Assembly (NCBI RefSeq): GCF_006538345.1
Contig: NZ_BJKL01000006.1
Span: forward strand, 1-64,000
From: Alteromonas sp. KUL49
Lineage (GTDB): Bacteria; Pseudomonadota; Gammaproteobacteria; Enterobacterales; Alteromonadaceae
Direction: 5' to 3'
DNA: 64,000 bases
Made by a program: the position numbers and the translations under genes. Positions within the stretch are counted from its first letter, which is position 1, and each line of letters starts with the position of its first letter. Positions 36,456 through 45,107 of the stretch are shown here, one piece after another. The notes under the pieces were generated by a model that worked only from the letters and a program-made list of their open reading frames with translations, searched no databases and was not told the origin of the DNA.

Positions 36456-37586
36456 CTATTTTGCGTTTTTGAAGGCCGTCGGGGTAGAACCTACCAATTT
36501 TTTGAATGCAGAATTAAATGTAGATTTTGACTTAAAACCAACTTCATATGCGATGCTAGATACCAACATATCGGAATTCAACAACAGCTGTTTTGCCTCA
36601 TCAATACGATACCCGTTTACGAACTGAAAAAAGTTGGTATGCAAACACTGAGACAGAGTTTCAGAAATGTAGTTTTCACTGATTGATATTTCAATGGACA
36701 AGCGATTAAGTGATAAGTCTTCGTCTTTAAATAGTTCGTCAACCTCCATCGAGGCTCTCAATTTATGCGCTATTTCTTCCATTTTTTCTACCGATATCAC
36801 TGACACTCGCGGCTGTGGTTTAGCGGTAGGGTCGACCTTCTCAGCATCGGTGAGCACAACTTGTTTTAGCGCCAAATTGGTGAATGCGACTAAGATCAAT
36901 AGCTCCAACACAGGTAATACAACACCCAAAGAAAGCCATTTAATGCCCGTGAAGGTGGCAACATAATTAGCCGTATACATTACCCATACCAACCCCCACA
37001 AAATCATCATTACTCTCAGCCATTCCATAGCGCGCTGCTCTATCGCAGAATACTTATCCATGAGTTGATTACGATGTTGAGAATGTAGTTTTAGCGCCGC
37101 AAATAAATAGGCGAAGGTAAACACAATAAAGGTAACCGCTGAAAACAAACAAGTGAGCTTAGCGATTCTCCATAGCTCGGGATCTCTTGTGGCAGGGTTT
37201 GCAAGCGCAAGCTTTTCATCAGGGCTTATTCCCAAAACAAATGGAAGCGTCCCTATAATCACAAGCACAGGCCCGAAAAATGCGAGTGCATAACTCTTCT
37301 TAGATATATTGCTGCCTGTCGTCATTGCTTCAAGGGCATAAAAGTAAAGCGCGGGCCCTAACAACATACGAATGGGCAATTGAAACCCTGCAATGCCAGG
37401 CGCATACCGATAAACACCAGAGAAAATATAAAGCTCACCAAGTATGTGAACCAGCAATAACCCCAATAGCCCAATTAGGAAATAGTTTTGCTTCTTTTTA
37501 GCATGAGTGGTTGCGCTGAAGATTGCAGAAACGACAACGCCCATCATTGTGGAATACAATACGGTAGGTAATACATCTACACCCAC
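36456..37586 (-). CDS. AraC-family regulator with N-terminal membrane domain
   Basis: A 376-residue protein. Residues about 1-240 hold seven hydrophobic helices (for example FLIGLLGLLLVHILGELYIF, ALAFFGPVLVIIGTLPFVLG, LGVVLPVLELLILVAF); the last 110 residues are an AraC DNA-binding domain (LSIEISISENYISETLSQC and IAYEVGFKSKSTFNSAFKKLVGSTPTAFK). This membrane-AraC form is common in Alteromonadales and Bacteroidetes; membrane sensing of a signal and direct DNA binding are inferred. The following DUF2306 gene may be its target. Confidence 0.9.
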   Translation of the reverse strand: MGVDVLPTVLYSTMMGVVVSAIFSATTHAKKKQNYFLIGLLGLLLVHILGELYIFSGVYRYAPGIAGFQLPIRMLLGPALYFYALEAMTTGSNISKKSYALAFFGPVLVIIGTLPFVLGISPDEKLALANPATRDPELWRIAKLTCLFSAVTFIVFTFAYLFAALKLHSQHRNQLMDKYSAIEQRAMEWLRVMMILWGLVWVMYTANYVATFTGIKWLSLGVVLPVLELLILVAFTNLALKQVVLTDAEKVDPTAKPQPRVSVISVEKMEEIAHKLRASMEVDELFKDEDLSLNRLSIEISISENYISETLSQCLHTNFFQFVNGYRIDEAKQLLLNSDMLVSSIAYEVGFKSKSTFNSAFKKLVGSTPTAFKNAK

Positions 37587-37640
37587 AAGTATCTCTCCAC
37601 AAAGCGATCAGTTACTTTTAGTCGTATCATCTAAACTAAC

Positions 37641-38243
37641 CTATGAAGGGTCCATTGGAAGGTTGACGTCATTTCCAGTGGTCTTTCCAACAGTTTTCCA
37701 TTTAACACGAGGATTAATAATGCTCGGGCGTGTCATCACCAAATTGTTTGGATAAAGCACGATTTCTCGGTCTTCTGTGATGAGTTTTGTGTTGAAAAGA
37801 CTCACGTCTGCAACATATCCCTCAATGTAGTTGTCACCGTCGATAATGCGTATAAAGTTACCTCGCTGCAAAGACTGATGAAACAGAATAATAAAATACG
37901 CTGTGATGTTGCTCAGTAAAGACCAAGAGGCAAACAGCGCAACCCCAGTTAGCGTAATGAGGGATGTTGAAACGAGTAATAGCCCAGAGAAATTGATTCC
38001 CCAAATGAGCAAAAGTATCGCCAATGCCACCAGCCCTACAATAAGCTTTATGGCGTGCTGTGCCGTATTGTAAGCCTCTGACTTAAGCTTACTACTGTCG
38101 ACTTTTGAATTGACGAGGGGAAGCGCCAGTTTCGTTATAATTAGATATAAACCGAGTATTACCAGCGACCAAAATACACTCGATGCATATTCAACAAACC
38201 AGTCGCTTAGCGCGACAAAAACATCGCTGTTAATTATTTCCAT
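37641..38243 (-). CDS. Small MscS-type mechanosensitive channel protein
   Basis: A 200-residue protein with two to three hydrophobic helices (FWSLVILGLYLIITKLAL, LIVGLVALAILLLIWGINFSGLLLVST) and the MscS signature in the pore/beta-domain region, TLTGVALFASWSLLSNITAYFIILFHQSLQRGNFIRIIDG. It is short compared with MscS (about 286 residues), with only the start of the cytoplasmic cage. It may protect against osmotic shock. The start and the stop of the DUF1003 gene share one base (TAATG), so the two are coupled. Confidence 0.88.
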   Translation of the reverse strand: MEIINSDVFVALSDWFVEYASSVFWSLVILGLYLIITKLALPLVNSKVDSSKLKSEAYNTAQHAIKLIVGLVALAILLLIWGINFSGLLLVSTSLITLTGVALFASWSLLSNITAYFIILFHQSLQRGNFIRIIDGDNYIEGYVADVSLFNTKLITEDREIVLYPNNLVMTRPSIINPRVKWKTVGKTTGNDVNLPMDPS

Positions 38244-38734
38244 TATTTTTGCTCAGTAAGTTTATCGGTTAACTCTTGTAGTTTTTGATGAAGTCGCATG
38301 ATCTCGAGATCAGTTTTAAGGCTAACTTCGTAGTTCTGCGCTGCGGCTAAGCGATCTTTTGCACTCTGTCTATTTTGAGACATCATGATAATCGGTGCTT
38401 GTAATGCTGCCAGAGTAGAAAGCATAAGATTCAGTAAAATGAATGGAAATGGGTCGAATGCATCTGGGCCAGTTAACAAAAATATATTGACTCCCATCCA
38501 ACCAATCATTAGCCCCACAAAGATGAGAATAAAGGTCCACGAGCCACCAAACTCCGCCACCTTATCAGCTAACCTTTCGCCGAACGATAGCTGCTCATCA
38601 AATGACTTATTCACGTTAGTCGCAATAGGGGAGCTGTTGGCAATACTCTCGATGACATGTTGCTCAGTCTCAGACAGCTCACCATACTTCATCCCTAGTA
38701 AGGCTCTAGCTAGATTTTCAAAATACTTTTTCAT
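38243..38734 (-). CDS. DUF1003 membrane protein
   Basis: A 163-residue protein. After a soluble N-terminal part (LSETEQHVIESIANSSPIATNVNKSFDEQLSFGERLADKVAEFGGSW) come two helices (FILIFVGLMIGWMGVNIFLL, FILLNLMLSTLAALQAPIIMM), the DUF1003 pattern including FGGSW and the AxAP-like end, and a C-terminal coiled coil. Function unknown. It is co-transcribed with the small MscS-type channel, and divergent from the ethylene-receptor-like kinase gene over 137 bp. Confidence 0.9.
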   Translation of the reverse strand: MKKYFENLARALLGMKYGELSETEQHVIESIANSSPIATNVNKSFDEQLSFGERLADKVAEFGGSWTFILIFVGLMIGWMGVNIFLLTGPDAFDPFPFILLNLMLSTLAALQAPIIMMSQNRQSAKDRLAAAQNYEVSLKTDLEIMRLHQKLQELTDKLTEQK

Positions 38735-38871
38735 AACGCTTGCTATCTCAAGTGTAAACTAATCCCTATTATTGAGCTGTTGCAGTTGTGGATCAATAGA
38801 TTCCATAGGAGCGAAAGCGATATGTAGTCAATGTGCTATGGTTAGCTAAGACAAAGTAGAGGGAATCACTA

Positions 38872-41553
38872 ATGTTGGAAAGCTTTTTCAGAGGCGACTA
38901 TATGCCTCATGGGCATTGTTACCTTTGGCAACCCCATATCCTCTATACACATGTCATCTCTGACATCCTCATAGCGTTAGCTTACTTTTCAATTCCAGTG
39001 GGCATAATGCTCTTCGTTAGAGGTAGGGAAGATATTAAAGACCATAGTGTGTTTGTTCTATTCTCTTTGTTCATTGTGTTTTGCGGGTTCAGTCACCTAC
39101 TCGGCATTTGGACGATTTGGCAAGGAATTTATGGGCTACATGGCGTATCTAAGGCAATGACGGCGATAGTGTCGGTAGCGACGTCTATTTATATTTTTAG
39201 AGCACTTCCAGAAGCATTAGCGATTCCCTCAGCCGCCCAGTTTCAAGGGGTTGTTAGAAAACTCAGCGACCAATCAGACCAAAATGAAAAGCTTTTATTC
39301 GAGTTAGAAACACATAAACTCGCTCGAATTATGCTTGATTCACTTCCCATCAGTGCTCTTCTACTCGATCAATCTGGCACTATCAAGTTAAGTAATAAGT
39401 CCACAGAGACTGAGTTTTTGCTCGAGCGTACGAAACTGTTAAATACCTCTATTCAAGATATTTTTATCCCTATTGACGATAATTTTGGGGCCATTTTTGA
39501 ACGCTTTGTTACTTTCCAAAATGAAGAAAAGGACATTTCATTCTTAGGAGATATTAGACCAAGCAACAGAGAGCTTATTCCCGTTGAATTAATCGTAACG
39601 CGCATAAACTACTCAGACACGGAGTTTTTACTCGTTACGCTAAAAAATCTGTCAGAAGTTGCCGAAATCAAGCAAGAGCTTTTGGAGTCTCATCTTCAAC
39701 TGGAAAGAGCAACTAAAGCTACCCAAGATGGTATTTTTGAGTTCGATATGGTCTCAAATACTGGGAGTTGGTCAGAACAAATGTTCTCGCTCACAGGCAT
39801 ATCACCCCATGAAACACCAAGTCTTGAACTGTTTATGAAGCATGTTCACCCTGAACATACCGAGAGACTAAAGAGTGCGTTAAACACACATTTCGCGTCA
39901 CATGAACAATTCAATTTCGAATATCTAGGCTTAAATACCGATGGAGAGTACGGATGGTTTCAAATCCGAGCGAATAGTTCCTTCAGCAACGACGGCAGCC
40001 CGCAGATACTGGCTGGTTCACTAAGGTATATTCAGAATCAGAAAGAAACCGAAGACTCTGAACGCCAAAAAGCAAACTTCTTAGCAGCGATCTATGATGG
40101 TGCCAATCAGGCAATATGGGCGACCGAGTGCTTGCCTGGTAATGAATTCAAGTTCGTGGAGTACAACGACACTGCATTGGAGCGCTCAGGTCCAAATATA
40201 TCTAAAGACATGATTATCAATAAGACACTGTCGGAGCTTTCAGATACATTGTTCCCAGCATTTCTGGTTGAACGATTACGGGAAAACTATGCCACGTGCG
40301 CACGATCGGGAAAAACGCTGCAATATACTGAGCAATTCGAAGTAGGTAACACACAGTGGTATCAAACGAGCTTATATCCAGTGTTCGATGAAAACCGCTA
40401 CGTTACCCATGTTATCGGCTCTGCCATTGATATTACTGAGCAAAAAAGTGCCGAATATGCATTAGACGAACAGAAAACATTTTTAGAAGGCATATTAAAC
40501 AACTCGGTTTGTGGACTCTATATCTATGACCTGACTAAACAAACTAATATCCAAATAAATGAACGATATACTGATATATTGGGCTACACACTCGACGATA
40601 TTACTCAGGTCGAAGACTTTAGTCAGTTATTCCATCCTGATGATCATGGCAAAGTGTTAGAACACATCTCCGAGGTTATTAGCTCACAAGCTGGCGCTTT
40701 AGTCTCATTGGAATACCGCATTAAGCATAAAAATGGTCATTGGGTGTGGTGTTATTCCTATGATTCAATTTTGAAACGTGACACCAATGGAATACCTCAA
40801 CTTATGCTGGGCACGTTTATCGACGTCTCAGAAAAAAATGATCTGCTAACCCAACTCAGTGAATCAAATGAGTATCTTGAACGCTTTGCGTTCATTGCAT
40901 CCCACGATTTGCAGGAGCCTCTCAGAAAAATCAATTCGTTTTCTGAGTCACTACTAGACAGCCTACATGGAAAGCTAGAAACAGAAACTGAGCAATATGA
41001 GTTGTCGAGGATAAACGATGCGGCGTCTCGCATGCGGATGATGATTAGGGATTTGCTCTCATTGTCCAGAATTACTACGAGAGAGTTGGAAGTAGTTAGT
41101 TGCCAAATTACGCCGCTAATAAACCAAGCACTCTCTGATTTATCTATATTAATCGAAGAAAAGCAAGCCACCATTGAAACAAACATCAATACTGAATGCT
41201 TCTATCTCGACGAATCTCTGTTCAAACAGGTCATTCAAAACCTTGTTCAAAATGCGCTAAAGTTTGTACCTGACACTGTAAAACCGCTCGTGACTATCTC
41301 GACAAGTTCAAACGAAATCCACGACATTATTGAAGTAATAGATAATGGCATTGGTATAGAGGTGGTGCATATTCAAACCATTTTTGATCCTTTTAGGCGA
41401 CTGCATCGAAGGGATGAATACAGTGGCAGTGGCATTGGTTTAGCCATAGTGAAGCAAATTATGAAGGTTCACGGAGGTTCAGTTTCGTGTGAAAGCAAGT
41501 TGGGAGAGGGATCCGTGTTTACCTTAAAACTACCAAGGTTTTCAAATGTCTAA
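38872..41553 (+). CDS. Histidine kinase with ethylene-receptor-like sensor and four PAS domains
   Basis: An 893-residue kinase. Residues about 20-120 hold three hydrophobic helices, SDILIALAYFSIPVGIMLFV, LFSLFIVFCGFSHLLGIWTI and KAMTAIVSVATSIYIF, that match the ethylene-binding domain of plant ETR1 without a gap. All seven residues needed in ETR1 for copper/ethylene binding are there at a constant shift of six: Asp31, Tyr38, Ile41, Pro42, Ile68, Cys71 and His75. Four PAS-like domains follow (about 150-265, 275-400, 403-525, 540-655), then HisKA with His678 (IASHDLQEPLRKI) and an intact ATPase (NLVQNALKF, IDNGIGI, GSGIGLAIVKQ). It overlaps the next gene by 8 bp and has an AGGG ribosome site. 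Ethylene or another small hydrophobic signal is inferred, not shown. Confidence 0.93.
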   Translation: MLESFFRGDYMPHGHCYLWQPHILYTHVISDILIALAYFSIPVGIMLFVRGREDIKDHSVFVLFSLFIVFCGFSHLLGIWTIWQGIYGLHGVSKAMTAIVSVATSIYIFRALPEALAIPSAAQFQGVVRKLSDQSDQNEKLLFELETHKLARIMLDSLPISALLLDQSGTIKLSNKSTETEFLLERTKLLNTSIQDIFIPIDDNFGAIFERFVTFQNEEKDISFLGDIRPSNRELIPVELIVTRINYSDTEFLLVTLKNLSEVAEIKQELLESHLQLERATKATQDGIFEFDMVSNTGSWSEQMFSLTGISPHETPSLELFMKHVHPEHTERLKSALNTHFASHEQFNFEYLGLNTDGEYGWFQIRANSSFSNDGSPQILAGSLRYIQNQKETEDSERQKANFLAAIYDGANQAIWATECLPGNEFKFVEYNDTALERSGPNISKDMIINKTLSELSDTLFPAFLVERLRENYATCARSGKTLQYTEQFEVGNTQWYQTSLYPVFDENRYVTHVIGSAIDITEQKSAEYALDEQKTFLEGILNNSVCGLYIYDLTKQTNIQINERYTDILGYTLDDITQVEDFSQLFHPDDHGKVLEHISEVISSQAGALVSLEYRIKHKNGHWVWCYSYDSILKRDTNGIPQLMLGTFIDVSEKNDLLTQLSESNEYLERFAFIASHDLQEPLRKINSFSESLLDSLHGKLETETEQYELSRINDAASRMRMMIRDLLSLSRITTRELEVVSCQITPLINQALSDLSILIEEKQATIETNINTECFYLDESLFKQVIQNLVQNALKFVPDTVKPLVTISTSSNEIHDIIEVIDNGIGIEVVHIQTIFDPFRRLHRRDEYSGSGIGLAIVKQIMKVHGGSVSCESKLGEGSVFTLKLPRFSNV

Positions 41554-41953
41554 AATAGTGATCGTTGATGATGACAAAGACGACATCTACTTCTTTCTCA
41601 AAGCGTGCAAAAAGCTCGTTCCCGAGCCACAGGTCGTTCCATTACAAGATGGGAAGGAGCTACTCGCGTACGTCGAAACCGAATCTTGTCAGAATTCAAT
41701 CATACTTCTTGATCTCAACATGCCGAAAATGGGTGGACTTGAGGTACTTAGCCGTCTAAACGAATCTGGTAGAATTAATAACATGGTTGTGATCACCTAC
41801 TCTACTTCTGACAACCCGAATGATATCAATAAGTGCTATGAGCTAGGAGTAAAGTCATATATAACTAAACCTGATAGCAATAAACACTTAGCCGCGTTGG
41901 TGGATAACCTGCGCAACTACTGGTTTAACATCAACCAGTCCCCAGTGAGTTAG
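41546..41953 (+). CDS. Single-domain response regulator (Rcp1-like)
   Basis: A 135-residue receiver of the type with the DDDxDD start (VIVDDDKDDIYFFLKACKKL), as in Rcp1-like proteins of phytochrome operons. The phosphorylated Asp56 is in ILLDLNMPKMGG, Thr/Ser in VITYSTSDNP, Lys in YITKPDSN. It starts 8 bp inside the kinase gene and ends 5 bp before the GGDEF gene. It has no output domain, so it probably passes phosphate between the kinase and another partner, such as the receiver-GGDEF protein. Confidence 0.94.
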   Translation: MSKIVIVDDDKDDIYFFLKACKKLVPEPQVVPLQDGKELLAYVETESCQNSIILLDLNMPKMGGLEVLSRLNESGRINNMVVITYSTSDNPNDINKCYELGVKSYITKPDSNKHLAALVDNLRNYWFNINQSPVS

Positions 41954-41958
41954 CAAAC

Positions 41959-42882
41959 ATGGAAAAAACACAAAGAAATATCGTTGTTTACTTAGTCGAG
42001 GATGACACAGACGATGCCTATCTCGTCAAAAAGCTGCTAACGCCAGACAGTTGCTTTACATTTGAGGTTAAGCACTTCCATACGCTAGACGAATTAGCAC
42101 TAGCCCTTACAAATACGTCGTGTGATGCCATCCTATTAGATTTAGGCTTATCTGATACACGCGGAATGCAAACACTCTCAGTCATTCAAGAAAAGAACTA
42201 CGCTATACCCATTATAGTTCTCACCGGGCTGGAAGAATCAGAGTTTGGCGAAAAGGCAATCCAATTAGGTGCCCAAGACTACATACCTAAAGCGGAGCTT
42301 CGAGGGAGTTTATTGAGGCGAGTGATTAAGTATGCAGTAGAGCGCTACAAAATGGTTCGAGAGCTCAAGCAATTAAGCTTGAAAGATCCGTTAACTTCAC
42401 TAAGCAATAAAAAAGCCTTTCAAGATTCCGTTAAGGTAGCAATCGATACCTGGCAGAGATATCAAGATAGCTTTGCCGTCATGTTTATCGACTTAGATAA
42501 ATTCAAACCCGTCAACGACACCTTCGGGCACAGCGTTGGCGACCAAGTGTTAAAACTGGTAGGTCAACGGCTAATTTCATACGGCAGAACAACGGATACT
42601 ATTGCCAGAGTTGGTGGTGATGAATTTGCCATTATTCTACCAAAATTGACTGACAAAGAAGCTCTGCTAGCAGCGGCTGAACATAAACTCATGCTCATAA
42701 GACAGCCTATTTTTGTAGATACATCTGAGGGTTTAACTGAGGTGAAAGTGGACGCCAGTATAGGGATTGCAGTGCTCGACAAACACTGCACAGAACCAAG
42801 GAAAATTGTTGAGCACGCTGATAATGCTATGTATCGAGCGAAAGAATCGCCAGATGTTTCAATTGTTTTCTATCATCCGTAA
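41959..42882 (+). CDS. Receiver-GGDEF diguanylate cyclase
   Basis: A 307-residue response regulator. The receiver (about 8-125) has YLVEDDTDDAYLV, Asp61 in ILLDLGLSDTRG and Lys in YIPKAELRG. The GGDEF domain (about 140-305) is intact: FIDLDKFKPVNDTFGHSVGD, the active site GGDEF at 219-223 and the inhibitory I-site Arg210-Thr-Thr-Asp213 five residues before it. It makes c-di-GMP when phosphorylated. It is the third gene of the ethylene-receptor-like operon and is very probably its output. Confidence 0.95.
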   Translation: MEKTQRNIVVYLVEDDTDDAYLVKKLLTPDSCFTFEVKHFHTLDELALALTNTSCDAILLDLGLSDTRGMQTLSVIQEKNYAIPIIVLTGLEESEFGEKAIQLGAQDYIPKAELRGSLLRRVIKYAVERYKMVRELKQLSLKDPLTSLSNKKAFQDSVKVAIDTWQRYQDSFAVMFIDLDKFKPVNDTFGHSVGDQVLKLVGQRLISYGRTTDTIARVGGDEFAIILPKLTDKEALLAAAEHKLMLIRQPIFVDTSEGLTEVKVDASIGIAVLDKHCTEPRKIVEHADNAMYRAKESPDVSIVFYHP

Positions 42883-42940
42883 GTGCGAGTTATTTGCAGC
42901 CTAACAATCACCTAAGCTAAGCGTGTATCAACTACAGTGA

Positions 42941-43399
42941 CTACTGATTGATGTAAACTTTCGACGCTATTTTCCAGTCTTGGTCGATCTTCACCAAAGT
43001 GAGTACTTCGTATACCCTATCTTCGACTTTCAATTGTACCGTAGCCAAACGCTGGTCAATAACATCAATCGCAAGCAACTTAATTTCATCAATAAGCAAA
43101 GAATCATTAGGTATAACAGCCCACCTTTCTGCCAAACTGTGCATGTCGTCCCAACGTTCAAGTCGCGCTCCATCCATAGGTTGCTTCACAGGGCGCAACA
43201 TAACAGCGTTCTTATCAAACGCTTGTTGAATCATTTCAGCAGAGCCAATTATCTGACCACCGATGTAATTGTTATAGATTGTTTGTTTTATTTGGCTCAA
43301 TGTTTCTTCGTTGGTAGCAAACAACGTCTCAGTATTTGCTGCTAAAGGTTGCAGTGTCAAAGCAAACCAACATGCAATAATAAAACTGTAATTTTTCAT
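42941..43399 (-). CDS. Exported SnoaL/lumazine-binding-like (NTF2-fold) protein
   Basis: I place the start at the ATG at 43399 (GGAG 6 nt upstream), which gives a signal peptide (MKNYSFIIACWFALTLQPLAA); the frame to 43453 has 18 more residues without signal character. The mature part of about 130 residues matches NTF2-like lumazine-binding proteins: ETLSQIKQTIYNNYIGGQIIGSAEMIQQAFDKNAVMLRP at the start, VIDQRLATVQLKVEDRVYEVLTLVKIDQDWKIASKVYIN at the end. These are small cone-shaped folds of varied function; the ligand is unknown. It converges on the diguanylate cyclase gene. Confidence 0.82.
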   Translation of the reverse strand: MKNYSFIIACWFALTLQPLAANTETLFATNEETLSQIKQTIYNNYIGGQIIGSAEMIQQAFDKNAVMLRPVKQPMDGARLERWDDMHSLAERWAVIPNDSLLIDEIKLLAIDVIDQRLATVQLKVEDRVYEVLTLVKIDQDWKIASKVYINQ

Positions 43400-43745
43400 T
43401 AGTGACTCCTCAGTAAAAACTGACGTTATTTTAGGTTGTCTCCACGATCGCACACACAGTAAATAATAGGAATTACCATCCAGTTAGCTTATTTCACTTA
43501 GAATTTTTGATAAATACAGTAGTAAAAATATGAAGTATCGATCCTGAATAAAGCATTTTTTACATGACATTGTTTGACTCACTACATTCCTTTCAAAATA
43601 AGGTATTCAATTAATAATCAATACTTTGTAAATTCAAATTCACGAAAGATAAATCTAAGATTCAACAAATACTTGTGAGCAAATGGATCTACTCATCCAA
43701 GGAGTCGCTCGGTCCTAAAACACTGTGTTTTTGAGGTTCACGCTT
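43400..43745. other. Intergenic AT-rich region
   Basis: This 346-bp region between two divergent genes has no frame with coding character. It is AT-rich and should hold the promoters of the lumazine-like gene and of the pseudokinase gene. No clear operator or hairpin was found. Confidence 0.4.
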
Positions 43746-45077
43746 ATGTTGTTAGATGCTTGTAGTTCCGATTCTAGGCCTTCGTCTTACGTGTTCTCTA
43801 ATGTAGTAGAGATTACCGCGAGAGAACTCAGGTCTTTTTACGATGCGGATGAAATTTTTCTGTTCGTTAGAGAAGAAAGTCTTTGTGAAAATCTACTCCC
43901 CAAAAATGTTGGCGCTCGAATGATTGAAGGGATTTTGAAATCCGGCAAGATTACACCGAGCACTCAAGGAACCTATGCCACAGGGCAACTTAATATTGCA
44001 CTTTCTTACGTTCACTATTTAGCTTTTAATGTAAATATTCAAAGTTTCGAAGGCGCACAAATTGTTTTAGTAAGCTACAACAGGGAGTTATCGCTTGTTA
44101 ACAATGAATCTGTACTCCTCAAGAACAGCCTCCTTGCGCAACTGTTAGCCACAGCAAATGAAATCCTTACACTCGACGGTACAACAAAATTGAATGCTAC
44201 CTCGAGTGATAATAGTCAAAGCTCGATGGGTATTCAGGAGACGAAGAGTCGAGACGCACTACAAATATTTTCTCTTGATGAGGCATTTCAAAACGCTATT
44301 GATGAGTTACGAAAACGTTCCCATGAATCTAACCTGAAAATCAAACTTAACGTTGACCCTCTCCACTATGATCTTCTCGGTAATCAACGGGCATTTAGTG
44401 AACTTCTCTCATCACTATTTGGATATGCCATTGCTATATGCTGTTCTGGCACATTGAACATAGGTTTAAAAACGAACTACTCCAACGGTCGATTGCAGCT
44501 ATTTTTATCTATCTCCCACCCCAATAGAGCTATTGATAACGGAAAGCCAAGTACTATCCATCAAAAGTCATTAAGCAATCTACTCCTTGATGCCGAAATC
44601 GCTCTCGGTAAAATGAATGGTCGTGTACTTACCAGTCTCATCGAAAAAGATAGCCATTCAAAGCTGCTTGAACTCGATTTTTACGTGTTTCCCGACGGCA
44701 AAAAAGAACCCTCTACATCGGCACATGATGAACTCAGGGTACTATTAGCCGATGACTTACTGACGAATAGAATTATCACTGAAATGTTGCTCAGTGAATT
44801 TGGACTGTGCTCGGACCATGCTGAAAATGGATACGATGCAGTAAACCTTTTTCGAAAATCACGCTACGATGTAGTACTTATGGATTGCCAGATGCCTGTA
44901 ATGGACGGAATACAGGCCACTCGAGAAATCCGACAACTCAACAGCCAAGTGAAAATCTATGCTGTAACGTCTGATGATACTATTGAAAATCAGAAGCGCT
45001 GCTTAGCAGCAGGTATGAATGACGTAATCATTAAGCCACTAACCAGCGAAAAATTGAAAAACCTGCTCCGACGTTGA
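43746..45077 (+). CDS. Degenerate histidine kinase fused to an intact receiver
   Basis: A protein of about 443 residues from the ATG at 43746 (GAGG 9 nt upstream; a GTG at 43725 has no ribosome site). The N-terminal 150 residues look like a GAF-type sensor. Residues about 190-320 align roughly with an ATPase fold (FQNAIDELRKRSHESNLKIKLNVDPLHYDLLGNQRAFSELLSSLFGYAI) but have no H-box, no N-box asparagine and no DxGxG. The C-terminal receiver is intact: LLADDLLTNR, the Asp in VVLMDCQMPVMDG, Thr in YAVTSDD, Lys in VIIKPLTS. It may act by accepting phosphate and changing partner binding. It ends 31 bp before the convergent EAL gene. Confidence 0.82.
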   Translation: MLLDACSSDSRPSSYVFSNVVEITARELRSFYDADEIFLFVREESLCENLLPKNVGARMIEGILKSGKITPSTQGTYATGQLNIALSYVHYLAFNVNIQSFEGAQIVLVSYNRELSLVNNESVLLKNSLLAQLLATANEILTLDGTTKLNATSSDNSQSSMGIQETKSRDALQIFSLDEAFQNAIDELRKRSHESNLKIKLNVDPLHYDLLGNQRAFSELLSSLFGYAIAICCSGTLNIGLKTNYSNGRLQLFLSISHPNRAIDNGKPSTIHQKSLSNLLLDAEIALGKMNGRVLTSLIEKDSHSKLLELDFYVFPDGKKEPSTSAHDELRVLLADDLLTNRIITEMLLSEFGLCSDHAENGYDAVNLFRKSRYDVVLMDCQMPVMDGIQATREIRQLNSQVKIYAVTSDDTIENQKRCLAAGMNDVIIKPLTSEKLKNLLRR

Positions 45078-45107
45078 AGGTACTCTCATCTCAGCACCGC
45101 GTTAACA

